Source: JAMQKA01 sp043951865
Lineage (GTDB): Bacteria > Bacteroidota > Rhodothermia > Balneolales > Balneolaceae
Direction: 5' to 3'
Assembly (NCBI RefSeq): GCF_043951865.1
Contig: NZ_JBINJF010000012.1
Span: 67,871-131,870, forward strand
DNA: 64,000 nucleotides
Part shown: piece by piece, positions 1-9,047 of the stretch
How the letters are laid out: every line of letters starts with the position of its first letter
Numbering within the stretch: position 1 is the stretch's first letter
Made by a program: the position numbers and the translations under genes
Notes under the pieces: model-generated
What the model saw: only the letters and a program-made list of their open reading frames with translations
Database searches by the model: none
Told to the model about the DNA's origin: nothing

Positions 1-2
1 GA

Positions 3-1226
3 TATCAATCGGCGCGGTCCCAGTCATTATTGGAGAAATCGCTGGCGGATCTCTACGCAACTTGTCTCTTTGAGCCGGTGGAGGGCAATCCATTTAGCCA
101 GGCGGCGGAGCTGGCGCGCCAGTCTTTTGCCCCGGGCATCAGTGGGTTTATAGAAAGCAACCTGGCGGCCATTCCGCTGACACCTCCGGCCCTGGAGGCG
201 GAATTCACCGAAAACGGGGTTGTCAATGTCGTAACCGGTTTTACGCCGATATACACCGAGAGCGGGGCTACTGTGGGTCGGGGACTCTTTTTAGTTGGGG
301 GAAACGCCTCATATTTTGATCTTTCCAAAATCAGAGGAGAAGATTTGAGTGCCCTGAGTTTTACCTTCGTGCAGAATGGAGGGGGAGACCGGGTGGTTGC
401 AAGCATGCCGTGGGATATCAATGCCACGGTGTTTACCCTTCACGGGACCTATGGGGTCACCGATCGTTTCGATGTGGGGTTTGCCCTGCCGGTTGTGAAT
501 GTTGCAATCGAAAATGTAAATACAACATTCAGTATAGAAGGGGATAATACCGGCTGCCGGTACCGGCCGGGATCGGAAGGGGGCCTGAATTGTGAAGGAG
601 TGGGGAATAGGGAGGTGAGTCCGGCGCTGTTTAACTTTGTGGACGATGCATCCGAACGGGAGACTTTTATGGAGACGCTTGCCCTGCGGGCGAAGTATCG
701 CTTTCCGGTTACCGTACAAACGGTACGTCTTGCGGCAGTTCTGGATATACGATTGCCGCTGCGAACCCGTGATAACATGCTGGGAAGTGGGAATTTTGGG
801 ACCCGCTTCACTTTTATCAGTGAATTTAACCCGTCAAATACATTCCAGCCCTATGTAAATGTGGGAGCACAATTTTGGAACGGTCCCAACAGCAACAGCT
901 TTAATGTAGCTACCGGGTTCAACCAGCAGCTTGCTGAAAACCTGTTTTTTTCATTTGATCTGCTTGGTAATATCGACCTGGAGCCCGATCCCTTTTTGGC
1001 CCCCATTGGTGGAGCATTGTCGCCGGAAGGTACGATGGGAGGGAGCACGCTGACCGATACTTCGATCCCGGCCATCAGCCGCGATCATACGCTTAACGCC
1101 GGGTTGGGATTCCAGTTCGCCCTCTCGCCGAGCCTGTACGCGTACGGAAGCGCACTGTTTGCGTTGCTGGATCACGGCTTGCAATCCAACATAGCACCCA
1201 CGGCGGGAATAGCAGCACATTTCTGA
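3..1226 (+). CDS. Outer-membrane beta-barrel protein, 5' end outside window
   Basis: The reading frame is open from the first bases of the window, so the true start and any signal peptide lie upstream; a TTG at 30 is only an apparent start. The protein alternates short hydrophobic strands with Gly/Asn turns and ends in a typical strand with a terminal Phe (GIAAHF), as outer-membrane barrels do. The segment around 'TLHGTYGVTDRFDVGFALPV' resembles the channel family annotated as MetA-pathway of phenol degradation, whose substrates are rarely known. The stop codon overlaps the start of the next gene (TGATG), suggesting translational coupling. A barrel is well supported; the family assignment is tentative. 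Confidence 0.6.
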   Translation, partial: YQSARSQSLLEKSLADLYATCLFEPVEGNPFSQAAELARQSFAPGISGFIESNLAAIPLTPPALEAEFTENGVVNVVTGFTPIYTESGATVGRGLFLVGGNASYFDLSKIRGEDLSALSFTFVQNGGGDRVVASMPWDINATVFTLHGTYGVTDRFDVGFALPVVNVAIENVNTTFSIEGDNTGCRYRPGSEGGLNCEGVGNREVSPALFNFVDDASERETFMETLALRAKYRFPVTVQTVRLAAVLDIRLPLRTRDNMLGSGNFGTRFTFISEFNPSNTFQPYVNVGAQFWNGPNSNSFNVATGFNQQLAENLFFSFDLLGNIDLEPDPFLAPIGGALSPEGTMGGSTLTDTSIPAISRDHTLNAGLGFQFALSPSLYAYGSALFALLDHGLQSNIAPTAGIAAHF

Positions 1227-1615
1227 TGAGATCATATTTTTCGGAAAACCGTCCCGTCCGCATAGAATCCATATTTTGGGGCGGTCGGTCCGATCTGAAT
1301 GTGATGGATACCACCGTCACATTCACCGAAACGTTTACCTATGGGCTATTCCGGGTCTGCAGCGATGTTGTTTTTGACTGGCCCCTACTTGGAAACCGCC
1401 TGCAGCTCACCCGGCGGCCGCTGCGCATTGACGTGGCTACAACGACCAATGAAAACCGTACCCGGATGCTTACCTATGTTACCAGTCCTGATTTTGAGCG
1501 CCTGGAATACAAAAGCTACACTGAACTGAAGCCGCGAAACAAGATACCCAGGTTCTGGATCAGAGCCGGGGCAGGTATGGCTGACACCTTAACCGGGATT
1601 ATACTGTTGCAATAA
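1226..1615 (+). CDS. Hypothetical protein, 129 aa
   Basis: This short frame starts at an ATG overlapping the stop of the barrel gene, which argues for coupled translation and a real gene. I do not recognise the family. The sequence has no signal peptide or membrane segment and contains the stretches 'FWGGRSDLNVMDTTVTF' and 'SYTELKPRNKIPRFWIRAG'. Base composition matches the G+C-rich gene before it rather than the AT-rich island after it, so it probably belongs to the same chromosomal backbone operon. It could instead be a truncated remainder of a longer gene cut at the island edge. Confidence 0.5.
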   Translation: MRSYFSENRPVRIESIFWGGRSDLNVMDTTVTFTETFTYGLFRVCSDVVFDWPLLGNRLQLTRRPLRIDVATTTNENRTRMLTYVTSPDFERLEYKSYTELKPRNKIPRFWIRAGAGMADTLTGIILLQ

Positions 1616-1856
1616 CGGGTTACTTCTTTCTGTTATATTGCGCATTCAGCATGTTTCAGGTGCGCATTAACAAACAACGAATATTATGAGCAAACAATCA
1701 CTAAACTTGTCTGTTCTTTCGCCGTATCAATTTTTACAACGATTGTCTGAAAAATAGAACTCCTGTTCTGCCAGCGTGGACCAGCAGCGGAAGGCTGGGA
1801 CTTTCAGCTCATTCCAACTACTGCCAAACAGGTAGTCCAATTATGGAAAAGGCAGC

Positions 1857-2127
1857 TTAAGCCCGATTTTTTTCAATCTCTCGTTGTTTGCGAAACAAGC
1901 TTCTTGCCCTCAAATGGGTATATCTGTTCGTCACACTACTGGATGAATGTCCGGCCATATGCTTGGGCTTCTGAGGTGTTATCCCCTTCCTCCATCTGTC
2001 TTAATGCTTCCTGGGCCTGCTCTTTGTACCGGGTTCCCAGGCTTTTGGTGGACTCGATCTGCTTGCCATTGACTACTTTTGTGAAACGGATGTAGTAAAA
2101 TTTTCCTCTCTTTTTGAGTGATGCCAT
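1857..2127 (-). pseudogene. Tyrosine-type integrase remnant with internal deletion
   Basis: From the ATG at 2127 the minus strand encodes an integrase N-terminus (MASLKKRGKFYYIRFTK..., with a Lys/Gln-rich SAM-like start). It runs about 60 residues and then stops at 1936. In another frame the minus strand at about 1857-1960 encodes the catalytic C-terminus 'AGHSSSSVTNRYTHL' of the same family, which includes the box-II G-H...Y-T-H region carrying the catalytic Tyr, followed by a basic tail and a TAA. The roughly 250-300 residues normally between these parts are missing, so an internal deletion joined the two ends out of frame. The gene lies beside tRNA-derived att copies, as expected for an island integrase. 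The 1616-1856 spacer holds only a 23-codon frame (1686-1757). Confidence 0.8.
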
Positions 2128-2240
2128 AAAACGGTCCTCTGATATTGCACCCAAATTGTACCATATCTCTAAGAACAGAGTAGAATGAACCGTTCTTTTT
2201 TCTTCTATTCATTTCTATCGATGTGCGCGAAATAGAAACA

Positions 2241-2283
2241 AAAAAGGCCGTTTAAATCGCCTGAGAGGGCATTTAAATGGCCT
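2241..2283 (-). terminator. Rho-independent terminator (minus strand)
   Basis: A 17-nt arm (2245-2261) pairs with 2267-2283 around a 5-nt loop, with only one or two mismatches. Read on the minus strand it is followed by a run of T (the A-run at 2239-2245). It sits just downstream of the minus-strand tRNA 3' end at 2306, so it is probably the original terminator of the tRNA locus. Confidence 0.7.
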
Positions 2284-2305
2284 AAATGACAAGCTAACCA
2301 ATAAG

Positions 2306-2327
2306 TGGGCCCGGCAGGATTTGAACC
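2306..2327 (-). repeat. Partial tRNA-Met 3' end, att-site copy 1
   Basis: These 22 nt equal the reverse complement of a tRNA 3' acceptor and T-arm sequence (GGTTCAAATCCTGCCGGGCC plus discriminator). Identity with the second copy at 2438 stops here, and a perfect 7-bp hairpin (GCGAAAC/GTTTCGC) follows. It is adjacent to a terminator in the same direction, so this copy probably marks the original chromosomal end of the tRNA gene after recombination. Confidence 0.65.
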
Positions 2328-2437
2328 GCGAAACACTGTTTCGCAACACGTAGGCTGGATTGGTCGGACCAGCAGCTGCCCATGAAGGGAGTAAAAAAGG
2401 AGGGAAGAGCAAAATAGTGTTGTAGAGATAAATAGTG

Positions 2438-2480
2438 TGGGCCCGGCAGGATTTGAACCTGCGACCAATCGATTATGAGT
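2438..2480 (-). repeat. tRNA-Met(CAT) 3' half, att-site copy 2
   Basis: On the minus strand this reads as the 3' half of a tRNA: an anticodon loop CTCATAA with anticodon CAT, a stem, a 5-nt variable loop, the T-arm GCAGG-TTCAAAT-CCTGC, then CGGGCCC and discriminator A. No matching D-arm or 5' acceptor strand lies beyond 2480, so this is not a complete tRNA gene. Such 3' halves are the usual attachment core of tyrosine-integrase elements. The intact tRNA is expected at the other end of an element outside this window. Confidence 0.75.
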
Positions 2481-3645
2481 GTAGTTCAGAATTGACTATA
2501 GAGGCTATAGGAGCTGATTTTTAGCTACTATGTACCCACTAATGTACCAACTTTGAGTGTCACTAGTGAAGAAAGTTAACAATAAATAATGGCAAGTTTA
2601 CCAAGAGTAGGTATTTGAATATAGATGGTTTTTCCTTAGATGAAGGAAGTGTATTTACTACATGGTATAGTAACAGTATTGAACACGCCATATACTGAAA
2701 CTAACCGTATTGATGTACAAAGTCTTACGAAAAAGGAAGAATAGAATTAAGAACCGGAATAAATGGGTTTGGTTCCAACATAGCCTCAGAAGTAAATAAA
2801 CTTTAATTAGAAGAACGGTACGAGATGGTAAACATCGTATTGGATGAGGTAAGTAACCGATTCCAATTATAGTTGGAGCAGTAGCTGAAAATATAGATAC
2901 AGCACAGTATATTATAGAATTATATATCGAGATGGGTTGTAATAATATTCTATTTTAATTTCTGTATAAGAAAGAAGGTAAAATATATAATAATTTTATG
3001 TGATTAGCTGAAATGGGGCCCAAGGTGATCATGTTGCAAGACTGGGACCCTAGTGGATATACCTACCTGAGGCACTAATCTACAAACTTATAAAGACGTA
3101 GAAGTTCTTCGGTGTTTGAAAATAGAAACCAATCTTACAAGGAAAATATATCCAGAATATACTTGATCAAAGGTTGTTTAAGTGTCAGCGGAGGATGGGT
3201 TGTTACACAGATGTTAGAAGATTTGAAAAGTGGGGTGCTTATATTTATGCCAACTGGTATGCATTATATAAAGGTGATGTATACTTGCAAATTTAAGATT
3301 TACCATAAAAATGGAAAGCTTTATGAAGATGAATAGTTAATTCATGATGTCTTACCAGTTTTAGTTTTCTTAAATAAGCACTCAAATATTTCTGTTCACT
3401 TTTTAAAAAAGTTGCTTCACCAACAAGGTATTTAAAGTATATTATCCTCTGTTATAAGAAACTTTACCATTTCCCTCACATAAAAATATTAGTTGTTAAA
3501 ATAGTTTTAGTATTGGGGAATTTCCAAGTAGCCATTCTATCTGAATACCTATTTAATAAAGTAGATTAATTGATAGCTCTATCGAATAGGTTCTTTAACG
3601 GACCACGAGTCATATGGGGAAAATTCAACTAAAATTTTAGGAGTT
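2481..3645. other. Decayed, gene-poor AT-rich stretch
   Basis: No intact gene is convincing here. The region is strongly AT-rich and shows coding-like fragments broken by frequent stops. One example is about 3196-3294 on the plus strand, which reads '..CYTDVRRFEKWGAYIYANW..' in one frame, while an overlapping frame gives an unconvincing 74-codon ORF starting with GTG at 3112. It is best read as eroded island DNA between the att copies and the SusC gene; the last 200 bp must hold the SusC promoter. Confidence 0.5.
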
Positions 3646-6600
3646 ATGGAAAAAAGAAACAGATCTGGAACTAAAAGGTTTATTAATATTGCACAAAATT
3701 TGGTGTTTAGGGTTATTCCTTTATTCCTACTTGCTGCTCTAATTACTCTTGGTATAAATACAGATAGCGTAGCCTTTCATGTTAACCAAGAGGAGACGGT
3801 CAGTGGAATAGTTACTGATGCAGAAACAGGTGAATCTCTTCCTGGTGTTAATATAATTGTCAAAGGTACAACGATTGGTACCACTACAAATATAGAAGGT
3901 GAGTACTCATTAGACGTGCCTTCACTAAATGATACGTTAGTTGTTTCCTTTGTTGGTTATCAAACTCAAGAAATAGCAATAAACGGACGCCAATCAATTA
4001 ATATAACTTTAACTCAATCTGCAATTACTGGTGAGGAATTAGTTGTTGTAGGCTATGGAACAAGAACCAAGGAAACTGCAACGGGATCTATAAGTGCAGT
4101 TTCCGGAGAAAGAATGGAGAAGGCACCTGTAACCAATCTTTCACAAAATCTAAGTGGTAAGATCCCTGGTTTATTTGCAGTAAATACCAGTGGGGAGCCA
4201 GGAGCTGATGATGCGACTTTGCGTATACGTGGTGAGCACACTTTGAATAATAATCAACCTCTCATAGTAATTGATGGGGTGCCCAGTCGATCGGGGGGGC
4301 TTGATCGTCTTAATCCTAAAAATATTGAGAATATCACGGTACTAAAAGATGCTTCAGCGGCTATCTATGGTGCTCGAGCGGGCAATGGTGTTATACTAGT
4401 TACAACCAAACGAGGGAATAAAGGAGCACCACAATTTAATATCGAATTTAATCAGGGTTTTTCTCAGCCAACTCGTCTACCTGAAACTGCGGATGCCTCA
4501 ACATATCTCCGGATGCTGAACGAATTAAATATGTATAGGGGTAATCCTCCACAATATTCGGAAGAAGAATTACAAAATTATGCAGATTCTAATTCAGATC
4601 CTTGGTTATACCCCAATACAAATTGGTTTAATGAGGCATTGAAATCTACTTCTCATCAGACCAAAGCAGATATGTCAGTTTCTGGGGGAGGTGAGAATGT
4701 ACAGTACCGTTTATCATTGGGTGCTCTTACTGAAGATGGTATTTTTGTAAATAGTTCCACTCGTTACAATCAATATAATTTTAGAAGCAATATTGATGGA
4801 CAAGTATCAGATAATATAGACCTTAAATTTGATGTAGCAGGCCGATGGGAAGATCGTAACTATCCTACTGTACCTGCAAGTAGTAGATTTGAAAATTTGA
4901 TTCAAGCTTTTCCTAATCTTCCAGGTTTCTGGCCTAGCGGGCACCCGGGTCCGGCTTTTGAGGCTGGTGGAAATAATCCCGTTGTAACAGGGAGTGATGT
5001 TACCGGATTTGATGATGATGATCGATACTATCTACAGACCAACTTACAATTAGCAGTTGAGTTTCCTGGTGTAGATGGTTTTGAAATACGAACTTCTGGC
5101 TCCTTTGACAAAGATTTTCATCAGCAAAAAAGATTTGTCAAACCTTGGACATTATATTCATTTGATGAAGCTGCCTATCGGGCCAATGGCGGTGATCCAG
5201 TACAATATCTATCAGGAGCAAAAAGGGGAGCTTCAGAACCGTCACTGTCACAACAGAGTAATGAGGGTTATGATATCCTTGTGAACCTGATAGGTGAGTA
5301 TCAGAAGGACTTGGAGAATCATTCATATAATATATTAGTAGGATCTGAGTATCAAAAATTTGAAAATTCTTGGTTCTATGCATTTCGTCGAAACTTTATA
5401 ACTGATCAGGTTCCTCAATTTTTTGCTGGTGGACAAGCTCAACAGGATATTAATGGAAGTGCCAGCAAAGGAGCTAGATTAAACTTTTTTAGTCGGGTTA
5501 ACTATGATTACAAAGATAAATATCTACTTGAGTTTGTGGCACGATATGATGGCTCTTACATATTCCCTGAAGGTAATCGTTTCGGTTTCTTCCCGGGTTT
5601 TTCTGCAGGATGGGTTTTGAGTGAAGAAGAGTTTTTCCAAAATAATCTTTCCTTTCTAAATTATTTTAAACTGCGTGCATCTTGGGGGCAGACTGGTAAT
5701 GATCGCGTTTCACCATATCAGCACCTTACAAGTTACGGATTCGGTTCCGGTTATATCTTTAATATTGATCAGTTGGCACCTAGTATTAGGCAGACCCAAA
5801 CTCCTAATCCGAATATAACTTGGGAAGTAGCAAATCAGTTTGACGTTGGTATTGAAGGGGAGCTCTTTGAAAATAGTTTAGCGTTCGAGTTTGATTACTT
5901 CGATTATTTGAGAACTGATATTCTAACCTTTAGAAATGCATCAATACCTAGATCCTCCGGATTAGAATTGCCAAGGGAAAATATCGGAGAGGTAGAAAGT
6001 TGGGGTTTTGACGGCTCATTAACTTGGAGACAACAGATAAATAGAGATTTTCTTTATGATATTACAGTTAGTGGGGGATATGCTACTAATGAGATTCAAT
6101 TCTGGGATGAACCACCTGGGGCTCCTGAGTGGCAAAAGTCCACTGGTTCTAAAATGAATACAGGTCTTTATTATGATGTAATTGGGGTATTCCAGGATCA
6201 AGAAGATATAGATAGTTATCCCTCTTGGCCTGGGGCTCGTCCGGGAGATCTTATCTTTCGAGATGTTAACGAAGACGATCAAATAAATGCAGCCGATCGT
6301 ATTCGAGTTGAGCGGAACGACCTACCGGAATGGACAGGAGGTATAACATTAAATGCTGAATATAGACAATTTGATTTAACGATATTTTTTCAAGGTGCTG
6401 CAGGTGCATCACAATATATTCAGACTGCTTCAGGTCAATTTGGTAATTATTATAAGAAATTTGCTGACAAAAGATGGAGGCCTGATCCCAACGATCCTAC
6501 AGCTATGACGCCCCATCCAGATTATTCCAATTTTGATGGCCCAAGAGCATTTAACAGAACACAGGAATACTGGATAGCTAACAGGAATACATATTTCTTT

Positions 6601-6828
6601 CGCGAAACCGATTATTTACGGCTTAAAACACTTGAAATAGGATATAACCTTCCCTCAAATATTAGTACTCTAGTAGGTCTTGATGATATGCGAGTTTACG
6701 CTAACGGATTTAACCTGTTAACGTGGACTAGTTATGATTTAGGAGATCCTGAGTCAGCAGGCCATCCCCGCGGGGGAAGATATCCACAAGAAAGGATATT
6801 TAATTTAGGATTATCCGTTACTTTTTAA
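3646..6828 (+). CDS. SusC/RagA-type TonB-dependent outer-membrane transporter
   Basis: This is the barrel that imports oligosaccharides with its SusD partner, powered by TonB. Order of parts in 1060 residues: N-terminal signal region (hydrophobic at about 22-37), carboxypeptidase-regulatory-like domain at about 50-125 (VSGIVTDAETGESLPGVNI), TonB box ELVVVGYG at 131-138, plug domain at about 150-255 with 'VIDGVP' and 'VLKDASAAIYGARAGNGVI', then the 22-strand barrel ending in '..NLGLSVTF'. The length is normal for the family. It is followed after 20 bp by its SusD gene and then by sulfatases and sialidase-fold enzymes, which points to a sulfated glycan as cargo. The exact substrate cannot be read from sequence. 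Confidence 0.97.
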   Translation: MEKRNRSGTKRFINIAQNLVFRVIPLFLLAALITLGINTDSVAFHVNQEETVSGIVTDAETGESLPGVNIIVKGTTIGTTTNIEGEYSLDVPSLNDTLVVSFVGYQTQEIAINGRQSINITLTQSAITGEELVVVGYGTRTKETATGSISAVSGERMEKAPVTNLSQNLSGKIPGLFAVNTSGEPGADDATLRIRGEHTLNNNQPLIVIDGVPSRSGGLDRLNPKNIENITVLKDASAAIYGARAGNGVILVTTKRGNKGAPQFNIEFNQGFSQPTRLPETADASTYLRMLNELNMYRGNPPQYSEEELQNYADSNSDPWLYPNTNWFNEALKSTSHQTKADMSVSGGGENVQYRLSLGALTEDGIFVNSSTRYNQYNFRSNIDGQVSDNIDLKFDVAGRWEDRNYPTVPASSRFENLIQAFPNLPGFWPSGHPGPAFEAGGNNPVVTGSDVTGFDDDDRYYLQTNLQLAVEFPGVDGFEIRTSGSFDKDFHQQKRFVKPWTLYSFDEAAYRANGGDPVQYLSGAKRGASEPSLSQQSNEGYDILVNLIGEYQKDLENHSYNILVGSEYQKFENSWFYAFRRNFITDQVPQFFAGGQAQQDINGSASKGARLNFFSRVNYDYKDKYLLEFVARYDGSYIFPEGNRFGFFPGFSAGWVLSEEEFFQNNLSFLNYFKLRASWGQTGNDRVSPYQHLTSYGFGSGYIFNIDQLAPSIRQTQTPNPNITWEVANQFDVGIEGELFENSLAFEFDYFDYLRTDILTFRNASIPRSSGLELPRENIGEVESWGFDGSLTWRQQINRDFLYDITVSGGYATNEIQFWDEPPGAPEWQKSTGSKMNTGLYYDVIGVFQDQEDIDSYPSWPGARPGDLIFRDVNEDDQINAADRIRVERNDLPEWTGGITLNAEYRQFDLTIFFQGAAGASQYIQTASGQFGNYYKKFADKRWRPDPNDPTAMTPHPDYSNFDGPRAFNRTQEYWIANRNTYFFRETDYLRLKTLEIGYNLPSNISTLVGLDDMRVYANGFNLLTWTSYDLGDPESAGHPRGGRYPQERIFNLGLSVTF

Positions 6829-6848
6829 AGGTAAAGACAATTAATATT

Positions 6849-8648
6849 ATGAAAAATCTAATAAGTTTATTTTCGATCGCATTATTAAGCGTCTTGATAT
6901 TTAATGCTTGTGATAACAACCCATTAGATATTCAGCCACCTGACCAAATTACTGAAGAGGTTGTATGGGAAGATGTTTCTTTAATAAAAGCTTACCTGAG
7001 TGAGGTTTATCGTGGAATGGGCCATGGCCTTTATCATCATAAGTTGTCAGCTAATACTGATAATGGTCATCCAATTCCTGTAAGGAATGAATCATTCGTT
7101 CAATCAAACATTAATTCAAGCGATCGAGGGATATTTGATGCTTTTTTAGATAGAGACTACTACCATTACTCTTGGGATCATTTATATGACAAAATTCGGC
7201 AACTAAATATTTTTATAGAAGAAATTGATAACTCGGCTATAGAAGATCAAAATGTAAAAGATCAATTAAAGGGAGAAGCTCATTTTCTCAGGGCATATTT
7301 CTATCACAATTTATTGCGAATGTATGGCGGAGTACCAATAATTACTGAGGTCTACGGCCTTAATGATGATATGAATGTGCCGCGTAACAGTTTCGGTGAA
7401 ACTGTTAGCTTTATTGTTCAAGAAGCCGAGAGTGCCGCTGGTTTACTCCCAACTGTCCGAACCGGAGAAAATCTCGGTAGAGCAAGTGCTGGAGCGGCTT
7501 TAGCTTTAAAATCGCGCATACTTTTATATGCTGCCAGTGATCTTTATCATGAAAATCCGAGTGATATGGTTGAAACCGGCTATACAGGTTCTCAGAATCA
7601 AACTCAGATGTGGAGAGATGCTAAAAATGCTGCTCAAGCTGTAATTGATCTAGACACTTATAGTTTGTTCCGTCCAAATCCTGCAGATAAAGAAGAGGCT
7701 GAGCAAAACTATGAACAGCTTTTTCGAACTCCCAACACCAGTGAAGCAATATTAGAATTATACAGGTCTGAAGAAACAGCCTCAACTGTTGACCCTCCTT
7801 ATAACCCGAACCTACACCATGGACCTAATGGCTATCATATGTTTGGTAGTAATACACCAACACAACAACTGGTCGACGCTTATAAGATGGCTGACGGTTC
7901 GGAATTTAGTTGGGAAAATCCAAGTCACGCAAGTGCGCCTTATGAAAACAGGGATCCCCGTTTTTATGCTACAATTGCATACGACGGAGCCGAATATCGA
8001 GAACGCCCTGCCGATACCAAAGACAGAGATGAAGATGGTGTAATCCAGACATTTCTAGAACTTAATTTGCCGGATGGCACTACAGTTTCGGGTTTAGATA
8101 CTCGCAATAGTAATGTTGAGCCATGGAATGGAACATATACAGGATACTATATGCGTAAATTTATTGATGTAAGCAAACCACCAGAAACAGGTCCTCAAAG
8201 TGGTGTTTGGCCTTTCTTTCGTTATGCAGAAATACTACTTAACTATGCAGAAGCTTCAATTGAGCTTGGAGAATTTGGGGACGCTCGTGATGCTTTAAAT
8301 AGGATTAGGGTTCGGGCAGGAATGCCTGAAATTGGTTCATCGGTCACTGGCCAGGAATTAAGTGAGCATTATCGTAATGAACGACGTATTGAACTAGTCT
8401 ATGAGGAGCATCGATATTTTGATATAAGAAGGTGGATGATAGCTCCTGACGTAATGGATGTTAATGCCAAAGGTATAGAGATTAATGCGGAGGCTACAGA
8501 CAGAGCAGATCGCAGCACTTACACCAACTATGAGTATGAAGTGATCAGTGTTCAAAACAGGGCTTGGGATAATAAAATGTATTTTATGCCTATTTCGCAA
8601 GATGAAATGAATAGAAATAGTGAATTAGTTCAGAATCCTGGTTTCTGA
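6849..8648 (+). CDS. SusD/RagB-type glycan-binding lipoprotein
   Basis: This is the surface lipoprotein that caps the SusC barrel and binds the glycan. It is 599 residues long with a lipoprotein signal ending 'IFNAC' (lipid-modified Cys about 21). The helical TPR-like body includes 'AHFLRAYFYHNLLRMYGGVPI', and the C-terminal SusD signature is 'AEASIELGEFGDARDALNRIR..YRNERRIELVYEEHRYFDIRRW'. It lies 20 bp after susC, so they are surely co-transcribed. The pair belongs to the glycan locus that continues with three sulfatase/sialidase-fold pairs. The family is certain; the ligand is unknown. Confidence 0.97.
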   Translation: MKNLISLFSIALLSVLIFNACDNNPLDIQPPDQITEEVVWEDVSLIKAYLSEVYRGMGHGLYHHKLSANTDNGHPIPVRNESFVQSNINSSDRGIFDAFLDRDYYHYSWDHLYDKIRQLNIFIEEIDNSAIEDQNVKDQLKGEAHFLRAYFYHNLLRMYGGVPIITEVYGLNDDMNVPRNSFGETVSFIVQEAESAAGLLPTVRTGENLGRASAGAALALKSRILLYAASDLYHENPSDMVETGYTGSQNQTQMWRDAKNAAQAVIDLDTYSLFRPNPADKEEAEQNYEQLFRTPNTSEAILELYRSEETASTVDPPYNPNLHHGPNGYHMFGSNTPTQQLVDAYKMADGSEFSWENPSHASAPYENRDPRFYATIAYDGAEYRERPADTKDRDEDGVIQTFLELNLPDGTTVSGLDTRNSNVEPWNGTYTGYYMRKFIDVSKPPETGPQSGVWPFFRYAEILLNYAEASIELGEFGDARDALNRIRVRAGMPEIGSSVTGQELSEHYRNERRIELVYEEHRYFDIRRWMIAPDVMDVNAKGIEINAEATDRADRSTYTNYEYEVISVQNRAWDNKMYFMPISQDEMNRNSELVQNPGF

Positions 8649-8773
8649 AACCGGGTAACTAACAATTCAACTAAAAAACAAAATATGTAACTTCGAATAA
8701 AGCAGTGCACCTATTAAAAGCAAATAATACTGAGATTATTTTAGAATGTGATTATTGCTTTCCTAAGGCGCTT

Positions 8774-8839
8774 TCCGTAGAACTGTTCCGCAACTGAAGT
8801 AGTAAATTTCAAGTTCCTTCAGTTGCGATCAGTTACGGA
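8774..8839. other. Long interrupted hairpin in the SusD-sulfatase spacer
   Basis: Perfect 11-nt arms CGCAACTGAAG (8789-8799) and CTTCAGTTGCG (8817-8827) are nested inside a second pairing, TCCGTA-AACTG (8774-8785) with CAGTTACGGA (8830-8839). No T-run follows, so it is not a classical terminator; an mRNA-processing or attenuation element is possible. The rest of the 8649-9047 spacer is AT-rich with no gene. The hairpin may set different expression for susCD and the downstream enzymes. Confidence 0.55.
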
Positions 8840-9047
8840 GAAAACAGTATTTAATACAACACTGATTATAATGATTTTTAGTGGTATGTAAATACCTCTA
8901 GATTAGATCGCTAGAAAGAGTTTGTCATTCGCACTATTGACGATTTTCACTGATCGTTTCTCGACATACCTAAATTGAAATATTTATTGATTGAGTTTTA
9001 TGATTTGATCTCAATTTAACTTCATTACCGAATAAATTTTGATCAAT

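Noticed and set aside
2438..2480. Complete tRNA-Met gene
   Set aside because: Only the 3' half from the anticodon loop on is present; no D-arm or 5' acceptor strand follows.
3112..3336. 74-codon ORF in the decayed region
   Set aside because: GTG start, no recognisable features, and an overlapping frame looks equally coding-like; likely eroded DNA.
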